A stretch of DNA of 64,000 bases from an uncultured Bacilli bacterium. GTDB taxonomy: Bacteria > Bacillota_I > Bacilli_A > RF39 > UBA660. The notes under the pieces were generated by a model. That model was not told the DNA's origin. It did no database searches and saw nothing but the letters and a program-made list of their open reading frames with translations. This document shows positions 8,328 through 16,426 of this stretch, piece after piece. Location of the stretch: contig CAKPOS010000004.1 in the NCBI GenBank assembly GCA_934176955.1, forward strand, positions 36,752 to 100,751. The letters run 5' to 3'. The translations under genes were made by a program, and so were the position numbers. Every line of letters begins with the position of its first letter. Position 1 is the stretch's first letter.

Positions 8328-9146
8328 TCATTGAAAACGATATAGATTAATTGATGGTGTATTGAATAATCTAAAATTAATGTTATTTACCCCAATTCCA
8401 TTAGAAATATAAATGTTTTTATTTTTTATCTCTTTTTCTTTTATTTCTCTTGCTCCAACTGGAAGAAGTAATTGTTTTATTCCAGGAAGATTGATTGAAC
8501 CATTAATTGAATGACCTGCTAGAATAAGAGAAGATGATTTTTTTTGCTCTAAAACATCTAAAATGGCATCAGGTTCATGAACCATAGTAATATGATAAGT
8601 ATTATCTTCTAAAGAAGCATATGCTGTATCAATATCCATATTTTTTAATTTGCTTTCTAATCCTGTTAGGGATATTTTATCATTATTTTCATTATAAATA
8701 TAGGTAGTTTCATTTTTAAGTAGAGTAATATTACTTTGAAGATAAATATTTTTTAATGCTTCTTCATTACTATAATCTTGATCTCCCATAATTGCATAAG
8801 CTCCATATTTAGGTGTCAGTTTCTTTAAATAAGTAATTAAAAAATGAATATCTTGATTGGTTAACTGATAATCCTTATCTAATAAATCTCCTGTAAAAAG
8901 AATAATATCCGGTTTATTTCGATTAATTTCTTCAATGACCTTTTTTACTCTTTTTTCTGTAATGACTTTTTTATAATGAATATCAGAAAAATGAATAATC
9001 TTTAATCCTTTGTAACTTTCTGGAATTTGCTCTTTTAAGGCAATTTCATGCGCAACTAATCCCGTTGTTCCTATAAATCGACTATAAAGAAGAAGAATAA
9101 AGAAGAGGGTCATTAAACTTAGAATAGTCATTAATAATTTTTTCAT
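8328..9146 (-). CDS. Membrane-anchored metallophosphoesterase, YkuE-like, atypical metal site
   Basis: A 272-residue calcineurin-like phosphoesterase with an N-terminal membrane segment (about residues 4-22) and an extracytoplasmic catalytic domain. IIHFSDIHY and LFTGDLLD are the normal first motifs, and MVHEPDAI holds a later ligand. Two motifs depart from consensus: GNHD is GDQD and GHTHGGQ is GHSINGS, so two metal ligands appear changed. Relatives with GHSxxGQ-type motifs exist in Firmicutes, so activity may be retained in altered form. In YkuE the domain is exported; the substrate is unknown. Its start shares one base with the stop of the upstream CPBP protease gene, suggesting coupling. 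Confidence 0.8.
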   Translation of the reverse strand: MKKLLMTILSLMTLFFILLLYSRFIGTTGLVAHEIALKEQIPESYKGLKIIHFSDIHYKKVITEKRVKKVIEEINRNKPDIILFTGDLLDKDYQLTNQDIHFLITYLKKLTPKYGAYAIMGDQDYSNEEALKNIYLQSNITLLKNETTYIYNENNDKISLTGLESKLKNMDIDTAYASLEDNTYHITMVHEPDAILDVLEQKKSSSLILAGHSINGSINLPGIKQLLLPVGAREIKEKEIKNKNIYISNGIGVNNINFRLFNTPSINLYRFQ

Positions 9147-9868
9147 TATATCACCGTCGCTAAATAAGTAATTAATGCTAAAGTATTATGAAAAGTATGA
9201 GCGGTTATTGTAGAAAATATATTATCTGTCTTATGATAAAGATAAGCAAAGGTAAACCCTAAACTACAATAAGGAATTAAATATAATAAATCTAATGGTG
9301 TATTAAGAGAAGAAATGACATGCATTCCTCCAAAAATAAACCCTGATAAAAAAATATAAATATATTGATTTGAAGTTATATTTCTGATACTTTTTCTAAA
9401 GACTAATTCCTCGGTAATTGGCGCATAGATAATTAATTGAAAAGCCATATAAATAGGGTAAGTATCAATTAATTGACGAACCGCTTTTTCATTAGTTGCT
9501 ATCTGATTATTCAAAACAATAGAAATCATACAATTACTAATTATCATAATCATCAGTCCTACTAACCAATATTTAAAAGAATATAAAATATGTTTTCCTA
9601 CATCTTGATTAAAAAATTCTTTAAAATCTTTAATGAATGTTTTTCGATAAATAAAAATTAAAATACCCATTAATAATAAATCATTTATAAAAGATAACAT
9701 AACTTTTATTGTACTAGATAAAGTATTCTCGTCGATTCCTAAGATTTTTATCCATAAAGTAGGAATAATTGACCAAACTAAAATCAGAATAATTAAACCA
9801 AAAGAAATCATGCTATTAGTGATTATTTTTTCTACTTTATTAAAAATGTTTTTTTTCTCTTTTTCCAT
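9146..9868 (-). CDS. CPBP-family intramembrane metalloprotease
   Basis: A 240-residue polytopic membrane protein with about six hydrophobic segments. It carries the CPBP/Abi (Rce1-like) motifs: APITEELVFRKS (EExxxR), FGGMHV (FxxxH) and HTFHNTL (HxxxN), which form the intramembrane zinc active site. Family roles include prenyl-protein processing in eukaryotes and bacteriocin self-immunity or peptide maturation in Gram-positives; the role here is unknown. It is the first gene of a two-gene unit with the phosphoesterase, and AAGTA plus GGTGGTGA precede the ATG. Confidence 0.85.
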   Translation of the reverse strand: MEKEKKNIFNKVEKIITNSMISFGLIILILVWSIIPTLWIKILGIDENTLSSTIKVMLSFINDLLLMGILIFIYRKTFIKDFKEFFNQDVGKHILYSFKYWLVGLMIMIISNCMISIVLNNQIATNEKAVRQLIDTYPIYMAFQLIIYAPITEELVFRKSIRNITSNQYIYIFLSGFIFGGMHVISSLNTPLDLLYLIPYCSLGFTFAYLYHKTDNIFSTITAHTFHNTLALITYLATVI

Positions 9869-10042
9869 TACTTCACCACCATATAATAATCATTATAAAC
9901 TATTTTGAATAAATCGACAAGTAGTTATCTTGTAGATAATAAGTCAGATGTTCTATTCATTTATCTTGAGAAGTCAATTAAACTGCTTTCTTTTTTGGAA
10001 AAATTATAGTAGAATAATCATAAAGATGGGAGAGGATAAGTC

Positions 10043-11752
10043 ATGAAAAAAATACCATATGGAATATGTAATTATAGAAAACTTCAAGAAGAAGGATATG
10101 TTTATATTGATAAAACTTCTTATTTAGAAAGACTAGAAAATGTGGGAAGTACTCTTGTTTATTTAAGACCTGGTAGGTTTGGGAAGACTTTATTTACCAG
10201 TATGATGTATTATTACTATGATATAAAAAGTAAATCTTTATTTGATACTTTATTTAAAAATACTGATGTCTATCAACATCCAACAGAAAAGAAAAATAGC
10301 TATTACATTTTAAAGTTAGATTTTTCAGGAATGGATACAGGAAAAGAAAAAAATAGTGAGTTAGAAGAAGAGTTTAAAAAATGTTTATGTTTAGGCTTTA
10401 ATGATTTTATGAATAAATACAGTATAGAAATTAATTTTGATAGTAATTCTTCTGTTCCTGCAATGATAAAAGATTTTTTATCTAGTTTTTATCAAAATAA
10501 CTTAAAAAATAATATCGATAACAAAATGTATATTATGATTGATGAATATGATAATTTCACGAATGCTATTTTAGCGGGTGATGGAACTAGATTTAGAAGT
10601 TTAGTTGGGAATAATGGGTTTATTAAATCTTTTTATGCGGCAATTAAAGAGTATGTAGGCTTAGGGGTTGTTGATCGAGTATTCATGACAGGAATTTGTC
10701 CAATAACCTTAGACTCTATGACAACAGGATTTAATATTGCAACTGATATTTCTAGAGATATTCGTTTTACAACGATGATAGGGTTAACTCATGAAGAGGT
10801 AAAATCATTACTAAATGAAGTAGAAGAAGAAAAACAAGAGGAAATTTATCAATTAATGATAAGTAATTATGATGGGTATTTATTTAATAAAGAACAAGAA
10901 GAAAAATCATTTAATGCAACTCTTGTGATGTATTTTTTAAATTATTATTATGCTTTTAAAAAAATACCAGACAGTTTAATTGATATTAATATTGCTTTTA
11001 ATTATGGTAAAGTAGAAAATTTAATCAAACTATATCAAAATAATTATTATCAAGATATTTTAAATGATTTATTTACAACAGATACGGTAACGGGAATTTT
11101 GAAAGAAAAATTTAATTTAGAATATGATTTTACGAAAGATGATATTATTAGTTTACTTTATTATTTTGGTTATTTAACAATAGGGAAAGAAAATATATTT
11201 GATAATTCTATTCAATTTAAAATTCCTAATCAAGTGATGAAAGAAACTTATAATCATTACTTTGTAAAGATATTAAATGATAGGAATATTACTTTTGATT
11301 CTAATTATTTAAGAGAATGCTATAAAGAATTAATCGTTGAAGGAAAAATTAATAAAATTACTAACTATATTAAAGAAATTCTTTTCAAAGTAGATAATCG
11401 TGATTTTATTCAATTTGATGAAAAATATATCAAATTAATGTACTTTACTTTATTATGTGGAAATAAAAACTTTAATACTTATACAGAATACCCAACAAAT
11501 CATGGGTATGTTGATGTGATGCTATTTAAAAATGGAAATTATTCTAAATATAACATCATGATAGAATTAAAATACATTAAAAAGTCTGACTATCGTAAAA
11601 ATAAAAAATTACTTTCTCTAAAGAAAGAAGAAGCAAAAAATCAAATCAATAATTATGTTAAAGATGAAAGAATACCAAAAGAGAATTTAAAGAAATATAT
11701 TGTTATCTTCATTGGAGAAAAAGTAGAGGTAATAGAAGAGGTCGAAAAATAA
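10043..11752 (+). CDS. AAA-ATPase-like protein with C-terminal PD-(D/E)XK domain
   Basis: A 569-residue protein of the AAA-ATPase_like plus PDDEXK_9 family. The P-loop-like motif near residue 45 is YLRPGRFGKTLF (usually RPRRFGKS) and the Walker B is YIMIDEYDN. The C-terminal 130 residues carry a nuclease-like core, HGYVDVMLF then IMIELKYIKKSDYRK. These genes are abundant and often multi-copy in gut Bacteroidota and Firmicutes, behave as mobile accessory genes, and have no proven function. It starts at a strong GGGAGAGGA site and ends at a bidirectional terminator. It is not part of an operon. Confidence 0.85.
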   Translation: MKKIPYGICNYRKLQEEGYVYIDKTSYLERLENVGSTLVYLRPGRFGKTLFTSMMYYYYDIKSKSLFDTLFKNTDVYQHPTEKKNSYYILKLDFSGMDTGKEKNSELEEEFKKCLCLGFNDFMNKYSIEINFDSNSSVPAMIKDFLSSFYQNNLKNNIDNKMYIMIDEYDNFTNAILAGDGTRFRSLVGNNGFIKSFYAAIKEYVGLGVVDRVFMTGICPITLDSMTTGFNIATDISRDIRFTTMIGLTHEEVKSLLNEVEEEKQEEIYQLMISNYDGYLFNKEQEEKSFNATLVMYFLNYYYAFKKIPDSLIDINIAFNYGKVENLIKLYQNNYYQDILNDLFTTDTVTGILKEKFNLEYDFTKDDIISLLYYFGYLTIGKENIFDNSIQFKIPNQVMKETYNHYFVKILNDRNITFDSNYLRECYKELIVEGKINKITNYIKEILFKVDNRDFIQFDEKYIKLMYFTLLCGNKNFNTYTEYPTNHGYVDVMLFKNGNYSKYNIMIELKYIKKSDYRKNKKLLSLKKEEAKNQINNYVKDERIPKENLKKYIVIFIGEKVEVIEEVEK

Positions 11753-11790
11753 AAGAGCATTTAATACTTCAAGTATTTTTGCTCTTTTTT
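11751..11790. terminator. Bidirectional rho-independent terminator
   Basis: AAAAGAGCA and TGCTCTTTTTT form the outer stem, with an inner ATACTT/AAGTAT stem. It starts at the stop codon of the AAA-ATPase gene and faces the end of the convergent hypothetical gene. Confidence 0.8.
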
Positions 11791-11802
11791 CATAGATAAA
11801 TT

Positions 11803-12174
11803 CTATTTAATAGAATGTTTAGATAGAATTTTTGTTTTTTTCTTTTCTACTTTCTTTGAAGCAATAGTATTATCAAGATTAGTTGCTAATAATTCTTTTA
11901 TAACAATTTTATTAGCTTCTTCTATATTCTTACTATTAAGTTTAGATAATATTTTAGATAATATCTGCTTTTCTTTTTTCCATAAAGCAAAAATTTTTTC
12001 TTTAGGATAAAGATAAATATCTGTTGAAATATTCATTAATAATTGATTAGTAAGAGAAGACTCAAATTCTTCTTTTGCTTCATCAAAAGAAAGATTCTTT
12101 TCTTTAATAATTAAAGTAATGACTTCTAATTTTAATACTTCTATTCGAGAGTTAGTGCTACGATTATTTTTCAT
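11803..12174 (-). CDS. Hypothetical lysine-rich helical protein
   Basis: A 123-residue, highly charged protein predicted to be almost entirely helical, with a Lys-rich tail (VEKKKTKILSKHSIK). I do not recognise it. I chose the ATG at 12174 because AAAGGAG lies eight bases upstream; an in-frame start 24 codons earlier would add a hydrophobic segment but has no ribosome site. It converges on the AAA-ATPase gene. Confidence 0.55.
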   Translation of the reverse strand: MKNNRSTNSRIEVLKLEVITLIIKEKNLSFDEAKEEFESSLTNQLLMNISTDIYLYPKEKIFALWKKEKQILSKILSKLNSKNIEEANKIVIKELLATNLDNTIASKKVEKKKTKILSKHSIK

Positions 12175-12482
12175 CTTTTTTACTCCTTTCAGTTTTTGTA
12201 TTATAAATAAAAATAGAGAAAATATCAAGCTTTTTAAAGAATTCAAGAAAGTAAGAAAGAATAGCGATATTTATTAATGATTATCTTTGGGCGTGTTTTT
12301 TTGTATATATTTATATTATTTTATCTTTTTTTAGTAGTTTATTGATAGTAATAGATAGCGTTTAATTAATTCAATTTTATGGGGTTACTTTAAAGTTATC
12401 TAGTAGTAAAGAAAATTGATTTTTTCTTCTTTTTTTGTTATCCTTAAAATGATAGTAAAAGGATAGATAGAGGGTGAATTGG
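12175..12482. other. AT-rich gap before the retroelement
   Basis: This stretch lies between the hypothetical gene and the first DGR target. It is AT-rich with T-runs. I see no gene, and no promoter strong enough to list. It must hold the divergent control regions for both neighbours. Confidence 0.4.
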
Positions 12483-13475
12483 ATGATAAGACAGATTATC
12501 ATTTTTTTAAAAAGAAGAAAAAATTATAAGTGGATTATTGGTATAATGATAGGAATAATATTATCCTTAACAGGTGTATATGCAGCTACTCAATATACAT
12601 CTAAAAATATATATTATAACAATGAAAAAAGTAGTTTATCTAGCGAGGATGTACAAGGAGCTATTGATGAATTAGCTGAGAAGGCTAAAGCCCATGCTGG
12701 AAGTGGCTGCCCTAGTGGTTATGCTTGTATCCAGAAAAAAACCACTTTAGCTTTAGGAGATTATGTTAAGATGACACCTACTAAATCTTCTTATACAATA
12801 GATAAATCTAAAACAGGATATTCAATTACGCAAACCATTAATCCTCAAGAATTAAATTTGTGGAGAGTTATCAGCATCAATAATGATGGTACAGTAGAAA
12901 TGATAAGCGAACATATATCCTCAACAGAAGTTTATTTCGCTGGAAAAACAGGATATCTAAATTTAGTAGGTTATTTAAATGTTCTTGCTAGTCAATATGA
13001 AAATAGTACTTACACTAAAGGTTCAAGACATTTTGGTTATAATGGACAAACGGAGTATATCACCGATACTTCCAAATTTACTAATCCAGCACCATGGACT
13101 TGTGATACTGGGGATAGTGGTTGCAGTACAGTCGAAAGTCAAGGAGGAGGGGATACATTATATGAAAAAGATTATAATTTAATTAATACTGTTCTTGGGA
13201 CTAGTTTTGCTGCTAAACCAGGTGGTGGTGGTAGTGATTATTGGATGGCATCCCGATATTATTTATATGCCTGGTCGACCTACTATCGCTGGTACGGACG
13301 TATTGTGGACGCCTCTGGAGTAGCCGACAACCGCTACTTGTATTACTATAACGATTCAATTTTCAGTGAAAGCTTAGACAGCTGTTCTCTTCGCCCAATA
13401 GTGGTTCTAAAATCTGGACTCAAATATGAGGGAGTTGGGACAGAGGACCATCCAATGAAGATATCAGTAAGTTAG
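12483..13475 (+). CDS. DGR target protein 1: membrane-anchored, C-type-lectin-like variable protein
   Basis: About 330 residues. It has a basic N-terminus, one membrane segment (about residues 18-35), a stalk with the SSEDVQGAIDELAEKA motif, and a large extracellular domain starting at CPSGYACIQKK. The last 80 residues form a formylglycine-enzyme/C-type-lectin-like end (YWMASRY to SLRPIVVL) containing the variable region. The domain resembles DUF6273-type lectin-fold proteins. It is a close paralogue of target 2: several blocks are identical at DNA level, yet the variable regions differ. I chose the ATG at 12483, six bases after GAGGGTG; the GTG at 12474 is part of that site. It is presumably a surface-displayed ligand-binding protein; the ligand is unknown. 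Confidence 0.85.
   Translation: MIRQIIIFLKRRKNYKWIIGIMIGIILSLTGVYAATQYTSKNIYYNNEKSSLSSEDVQGAIDELAEKAKAHAGSGCPSGYACIQKKTTLALGDYVKMTPTKSSYTIDKSKTGYSITQTINPQELNLWRVISINNDGTVEMISEHISSTEVYFAGKTGYLNLVGYLNVLASQYENSTYTKGSRHFGYNGQTEYITDTSKFTNPAPWTCDTGDSGCSTVESQGGGDTLYEKDYNLINTVLGTSFAAKPGGGGSDYWMASRYYLYAWSTYYRWYGRIVDASGVADNRYLYYYNDSIFSESLDSCSLRPIVVLKSGLKYEGVGTEDHPMKISVS
13258..13395 (+). repeat. DGR variable region VR1
   Basis: This 138-bp segment of target 1 aligns without gaps to the template repeat at 14241-14378. It ends in the shared TCTCTTCGCC. Over the last 40 codons of the alignment I count about 22 of 40 template adenines substituted, and about 21 of 80 other bases. Adenine sites are clearly favoured, but the pattern is not the clean adenine-only one of an active DGR. 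Confidence 0.8.
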
Positions 13476-13496
13476 GTAGTGGGAAAATTATCTCAA

Positions 13497-13515
13497 GAAC
13501 GGCCTAAGGTCGTTC
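13497..13515 (+). promoter_or_regulatory. Hairpin after target 1
   Basis: GAACG-gcctaaggt-CGTTC lies about 20 bases after the stop of target 1 and about 100 bases after VR1. A longer version with nearly the same loop (gcctaaggg) follows target 2. It may be a terminator or a DGR target-recognition hairpin. No T-run follows here, which weakens the terminator reading. Confidence 0.45.
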
Positions 13516-13527
13516 CTAAGATGGATT

Positions 13528-13885
13528 TTGGAGAAAAAAGAAAGAAAGGTTTATATGTCAGTAGTAAATATGGTGAATAATTTAAAAGAATTGTTTCCGG
13601 AATATGTAGTATTATTAAAAATTGGTACTTTTTATGAATGTTATAATGATGATGCAAATATAATTTCTTATTTATTTCAGTATAAGATTAAAGTATTATC
13701 TAGTGGAGATAAAATATGAAGAAATAGACAAAATGGATTATAAAAGGAAAAATAAATATAAAGAAATTCATGTTAAAGCAAATGCTTATCTTAATAAACT
13801 AGATAGAATTGATAAGATTAAAGCTTATCTTTTAAAGAATAGTGCTAAACTTAAAGAGGTAGAGAAATTGTTATATGAAAGATAA
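13528..13885 (+). pseudogene. Remnant of DGR-associated MutS-domain-I-like protein
   Basis: Two overlapping frames together give a degraded small protein. The first (to 13719) reads LKELFPEYVVLLKIGTFYE then CYNDDANIISYLFQYKIK, which resembles the mismatch-sensing domain I of MutS (GxFYE). The second (13703-13885) continues with a basic helical segment, YEEIDKMDYKRKNKYKEIHV and onward. From memory of intact relatives beside DGRs, about 30 codons are missing at the junction, together with a frame change, so I read one broken gene, not two. MutS-like accessory genes have been noted with DGRs. Its last codons overlap avd by 11 bp. Confidence 0.6.
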
Positions 13886-14219
13886 ATTTTATGTAACGGA
13901 ATTGATTAAAAAATTAATTGATAGTTTTGATCAATATTTAACAAATTTTCCTCATAAAGAAATAGAAATAAAAAGAGAAATTATGTCTACTTCTTATCAA
14001 ATGTTGAAGATTGCTTATGAAGCAAATACAACTTTTGATTTGAATAAAAGAGTAGATATTCAAGATAAGATTGTCTCTTATATTAAATATTTAGATTATT
14101 TAGTTAATGTTTGTTATAATAAACATATTATTAATTCAAAAAGATATTTAAAATTTGGAGAAAATTTGGGTTATTTATTAAAATATGTTATTGGATGGCG
14201 AAAGTCATCTAGGGCTTAG
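13875..14219 (+). CDS. avd: Avd-like DGR accessory variability determinant
   Basis: A 114-residue basic, all-helical protein with the layout of Avd/four-helix-bundle proteins: four predicted helices and the C-terminal IGWRKS motif, corresponding to the conserved G-x-W at the end of Avd proteins. In the Bordetella phage system Avd forms a pentameric barrel that binds the reverse transcriptase and the template RNA and is essential for mutagenic homing. It lies directly upstream of the template repeat, the classic position. The frame is intact, unlike its two neighbours. Its start overlaps the MutS-like remnant. Confidence 0.8.
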   Translation: MKDKFYVTELIKKLIDSFDQYLTNFPHKEIEIKREIMSTSYQMLKIAYEANTTFDLNKRVDIQDKIVSYIKYLDYLVNVCYNKHIINSKRYLKFGENLGYLLKYVIGWRKSSRA

Positions 14220-14240
14220 TTGTTTTGAAAAAGAGATATT

Positions 14241-14378
14241 GTTATGATTATTCCTCTTCGACTTCTTATAACTGGAACGGACGGAACGTAAACACCTCGG
14301 GGTCGAATAGCAACAACAACCTGTATAACTATAACAGTTCAAGTTTCAACGCGTACAACAACGGCAATTCTCTTCGCC
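14241..14378 (+). repeat. DGR template repeat (TR)
   Basis: A non-coding 138-bp segment between avd and the reverse transcriptase, markedly richer in G and C than its surroundings. Read in the frame of the variable regions it is full of AAC/AAT codons (40 adenines in 120 bases), the usual substrate for adenine-directed mutagenesis. It is homologous to VR1 (13258-13395, no gap) and VR2 (16201-16335, one codon shorter). It shares CTCTTCG near the 5' end with VR2 and TCTCTTCGCC at the 3' end with both. It should be transcribed with avd and the RT gene as the cDNA template. Confidence 0.85.
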
Positions 14379-14385
14379 TAGTAAC

Positions 14386-14437
14386 TTCTCCAAACTGAGG
14401 TAATATAAGAAATGCTTATATTAGAGATAATGGAGAA
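14386..14437 (+). ncRNA. Nested hairpin in the DGR RNA downstream of TR
   Basis: An outer stem TTCTCCA (14386-14392) with TGGAGAA (14431-14437) encloses a perfect 9-bp hairpin, TAATATAAG (14401-14409) with CTTATATTA (14415-14423). It sits just 3' of the template repeat, in the spacer before the RT gene. In the characterised Bordetella DGR this spacer RNA is required for cDNA priming by the RT-Avd complex. The structure is read by eye. Confidence 0.5.
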
Positions 14438-14516
14438 ATAGACTAAGTCCAATAGATTTATTCTATAAACAATAATTTAAAATATATCTGTTAGTAATTT
14501 AGATGAAAGGGGATAT

Positions 14517-15481
14517 ATGAAAAGAAAAAATAATTTATATCAAAAGATATATAAATTTGAAAATATAGAGAGATGTTTTGATGAAATTTGTAAAAATACA
14601 AAGAATAAAAATAAAGTACAACAATTTAAAAGTTTTAAAGCAATTTATATTAGTAGAATATATAATGATTTAAAAAATAAAACTTATGAAGTAGGAAAAT
14701 TTCATGTTTTTTACATATATGATCCTAAGAAAAGAAGAATTGTTAGTCAAAATATGTATGATAAACTAGTGAATCATTTGGTTAGTCGATATATTTTGTA
14801 TGAAGCATTAATTCCTTGTTTAATTGATTCTAATTGTGCTTCTAGACCAATAAAGGAACATCGTATGCTTTAAAATTATATTATCAATATCGTAATATAA
14901 TAAAAAGAAGATATGGTACTTATTATCTTTTAAAATGTGATATTCATTCTTATTTTGCTAGTATTGATATTGGAATATTAAAGAATAAATTAAGAAGAAT
15001 AAAAGATGAAGATGCTTTAATGATAATTGATAAAATATTAGATAGTGATACTACACTTAGTATAGGGTTTATGAGTAGTCAAATATTGGGAATATTTTAT
15101 TTAAATGATTTGGATCATTTTATCAAAGAAGAATTAAAAATTAAATATTATATAAGATATCAAGATGATTTTATTTTATTTCATCAAGATAAACAATATT
15201 TAAATGTTTGTTTAGATAAGATAAAAGAATTTTTAAAAAATGAAAGATTAGAACTAAATCATAAAACTAGAATTTATAAAAATACAAATAATATTATTTT
15301 TCTAGGAAGAAATAAAGAGAATAGAAGTGCTAAATATAAGGAAAAGAGAAGAAAATTAAAACGTAAAAAATATTTATATGATATTGGTAAGATAAAATTA
15401 AATAGTTATTTAGCAAGTTATATGAATTATAAAAATCTCAATAAAGGAATGGTGAAGAATGAAAAAAGAGAAAAGTTATAA
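14517..15481 (+). pseudogene. DGR reverse transcriptase, single frameshift
   Basis: Together the two frames encode a DGR-clade reverse transcriptase of about 321 residues. The first frame (to 14873) ends NCASRP then goes off frame. The second resumes at once with KGTSYALK, the conserved continuation, then motif A KCDIHSYFASID, the DGR hallmark IGFMSSQ (GxxxSQ in place of the QG motif of other RTs) and the catalytic YQDD. One missing base near 14850, in an A-rich stretch (expected CCAAATAAAGG, found CCAATAAAGG), explains the break. All catalytic motifs are otherwise intact. It may be a true null, a sequencing error or a slippage site. The ATG has AAAGGGG upstream; its 3' end overlaps target 2. 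Confidence 0.85.
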
Positions 15482-16415
15482 TAGTAAGATATTGGTAGGA
15501 ATAATTTTAGGAATACTTTTATCTTTGGTGGGAGTAAAGGCTGTTAGTAATACAGAAAAAGGAACAAATTTACTATATAACAATAGTAAGAGTGGACTTT
15601 TTTCTACTAATGTTCAAGATGCTATAGATGAAGTTTATAATAATTCTTTTTGCCCTAGTGGTTATGCTTGTATCCAGAAAAAAACCACTTTAGCTTTAGG
15701 AGATTATGTTAAGATGACACCTACTAAATCTTCTTATACAACAGATAAATCTAAAACAGGATATTCAAGTACGCAAACTATTAATCCTCAAGAATTAAAC
15801 TTATGGAGAGTGATTAAAATTAATAATGATGGTACAGTAGAAATGATAAGTGAACATGTATCTAGTACAGAAGTGTACTTTAAAGGAAAAACAGGATATC
15901 AAAATTTTGTAGGTTACTTAAATGTTCTTGCAAGTCAATATGAAAATAGTACTTACACTAAGGGCTCAAAATATTTTGGTTATAATGGTCAAACAGAATA
16001 TATCACAGATACATCAAAATTTACTAATCCAGCACCATGGACTTGTAGAACTGGGGATAGTGGTTGCAGTACAGTCGAAAGTCAAGGAGGAGGCGATACA
16101 TTATATGAAAAAGATTATAATTTAATTAATACTGTTCTCGGGAATAGATTGGCGTCTAAATCAGGTGGTGGTGGTAGTAGTTATTGGATGGCATCTCGAT
16201 ATTATCATTATTACTCTTCGTCCCGCTATGACTGGAGTGGGCGTGCTGTGGACGCCTCGAGAGATACCGGCAACACATTGTATTTCTATGACAGTTCGAG
16301 TTTCTACCCGGCCGACTACAGCAATTCTCTTCGCCCAATAGTGGTTCTAAAATCTGGGCTCAAATATGATGGAGTGGGGACAAAGAGTAATCCTATGGAA
16401 ATATCAGTAAGTTAG
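15459..16415 (+). CDS. DGR target protein 2: membrane-anchored, C-type-lectin-like variable protein
   Basis: A 318-residue paralogue of target 1 with the same plan: membrane segment (about residues 10-28), stalk motif STNVQDAIDEVYNN, extracellular domain from CPSGYACIQKK, and a lectin-like C-terminal variable end from YWMASRYY to SLRPIVVL. Long blocks, for example 15652-15740, match target 1 base for base, while VR2 differs strongly from VR1. That is the expected outcome of DGR diversification plus recent duplication or conversion. It starts inside the RT gene (23-bp overlap, AAAGG upstream), so it is translated from the DGR transcript. A perfect terminator follows. Confidence 0.85.
   Translation: MKKEKSYNSKILVGIILGILLSLVGVKAVSNTEKGTNLLYNNSKSGLFSTNVQDAIDEVYNNSFCPSGYACIQKKTTLALGDYVKMTPTKSSYTTDKSKTGYSSTQTINPQELNLWRVIKINNDGTVEMISEHVSSTEVYFKGKTGYQNFVGYLNVLASQYENSTYTKGSKYFGYNGQTEYITDTSKFTNPAPWTCRTGDSGCSTVESQGGGDTLYEKDYNLINTVLGNRLASKSGGGGSSYWMASRYYHYYSSSRYDWSGRAVDASRDTGNTLYFYDSSSFYPADYSNSLRPIVVLKSGLKYDGVGTKSNPMEISVS
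16201..16335 (+). repeat. DGR variable region VR2
   Basis: This 135-bp segment aligns to the template repeat with a one-codon gap. About 19 template adenines and 17 other bases are substituted. VR2 and VR1 share several bases that differ from the present template, for example CGT for CGG, TTG for CTG and AGC for GGC. Both were therefore probably copied from an older or different template. Confidence 0.8.
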
Positions 16416-16426
16416 GAATGGAGAAT

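Noticed and set aside
12979..13182. Plus-strand open frame inside target 1 (and its counterpart at 15922-16125)
   Set aside because: Both are alternative frames of the conserved part of the target genes; they resemble each other only because the targets do.
13703..13885. A separate 60-residue gene
   Set aside because: It overlaps the MutS-like frame in a way that fits a frame change within one decayed gene, and it lacks its own ribosome site.
14187..14200. ATTGGATGGC at the end of avd matches the start of the lectin-like region in the targets
   Set aside because: It encodes the conserved Avd IGW motif; the flanks do not align with the variable region, so it is a chance match.
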